A stretch of DNA of 64,000 bases, from contig NC_135183.1 of assembly GCF_041146795.1 (NCBI RefSeq), forward strand, positions 12,435,840 through 12,499,839, read 5' to 3'. The notes under the pieces are model-generated. The model saw only the letters and a program-made list of their open reading frames with translations, searched no databases and had not been told where the DNA came from. This stretch comes from Maylandia zebra (lineage: Eukaryota > Chordata > Actinopteri > Cichliformes > Cichlidae). A program made the translations under genes and the position numbers. Positions 63,426 through 64,000 of this stretch are shown here, piece by piece (positions within the stretch are counted from its first letter, which is position 1; each line of letters begins with the position of its first letter).

Positions 63426-64000
63426 ACTCAGCTAGAGAGTGTTGCTATGGTAAACAATTTAAATCATAAAGCTGTCAATCAGAAGAAAACCTTGTTTTCA
63501 AAACTTGGTGCTAGTTAACAGTTAGAAGTACTTGGCTAGGTTTAGGAAAAGGTCATGGTTCAGATTAAAACACAACGTGACCTGGAGAGCTTATGACCAC
63601 ACATCTGTATGTGACAGACCCGGCTCATCACCGCAACCAATTTGCAACCAAAGCCTGCACCATCACTAGAACACTTCCAGTAAGTAAGTAGACGCTGATA
63701 TCAGATGGTAGTTGGCCATCTCCAAAAATTCAAAACATACCCCCTCAAGAGAACAGCAGACCAAAGTGAACTTCTTAGTCCTGCCGGTAAAATGTTACTG
63801 TTAGGGCTTGTCTGTCAATGAACCTCAGCCATGCGGGCCACACGGGCTTCATACCTCCTGCCATATCTGCCGCTATCGTCCATTTCAACTCTTCACACGC
63901 TAGAGTCCCCTCATAAGCTGAGGTAGAAGGCATGGTGGGGGCTATAGAGAGCTGGAGGGTAGGGGATGGTGGGGTGGGGGAGAAAAAGGAGCAATGATTG
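63426..64000. other. Non-coding right edge, nothing recognised
   Basis: No open frame of note and no repeat recognised. The last 60 bases are G-rich (GGGGATGG, GGGGTGGGGG). Confidence 0.35.

Overview
The window is nuclear DNA of a ray-finned fish, probably a spiny-rayed teleost and possibly a cichlid. The signs are genes with introns, vertebrate developmental transcription factors, abundant (CA)n and (TA)n microsatellites, and typical fish repeats: a Rex6-type LINE, Tc1-like and hAT remnants, an L2-type LINE and a tRNA-derived SINE. There is no operon structure and nothing prokaryotic.

Layout. Bases 1-25,214 hold no host exon that I can recognise. They are most simply a large intron of gmds, filled with mobile elements: a REL-type LINE whose frame is open through the left edge, an unusual TA/TGCGCA array, Tc1 and hAT remnants, and microsatellites. 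The last two coding exons of gmds (GDP-mannose 4,6-dehydratase, + strand) lie at 25,215-25,283 and 26,664-26,726, followed by a short 3' UTR. Three forkhead genes follow, all on the - strand: foxc1 (32,963-34,372, single exon), foxf2 (48,138-51,173, two exons) and foxq1 (56,697-57,581, single exon). Bases 57,582-64,000 are upstream of foxq1 and contain a Tc1 remnant, a SINE copy and no recognisable gene.

The order gmds / foxc1 / foxf2 / foxq1, with gmds tail-to-tail against the fox genes, is the conserved vertebrate FOXQ1-FOXF2-FOXC1-GMDS arrangement (human 6p25). The fox genes encode DNA-binding regulators used in mesenchyme, neural crest, vessels, eye and epithelia; gmds is a metabolic neighbour. 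Its introns and the spaces between the fox genes probably carry fox enhancers, but that is inference. Teleosts may carry two copies of these genes (a/b), and I cannot assign a paralogue letter from sequence alone.

I found no convincing new gene system. The items most worth a second look are the intact REL LINE frame abutting a strictly alternating pyrimidine-purine array with 22-bp periodicity, a TIR element between foxc1 and foxf2 that seems to carry spliced gene fragments, a divergent pair of CTCF-like motifs in the same interval, and a block with few stop codons upstream of foxf2.
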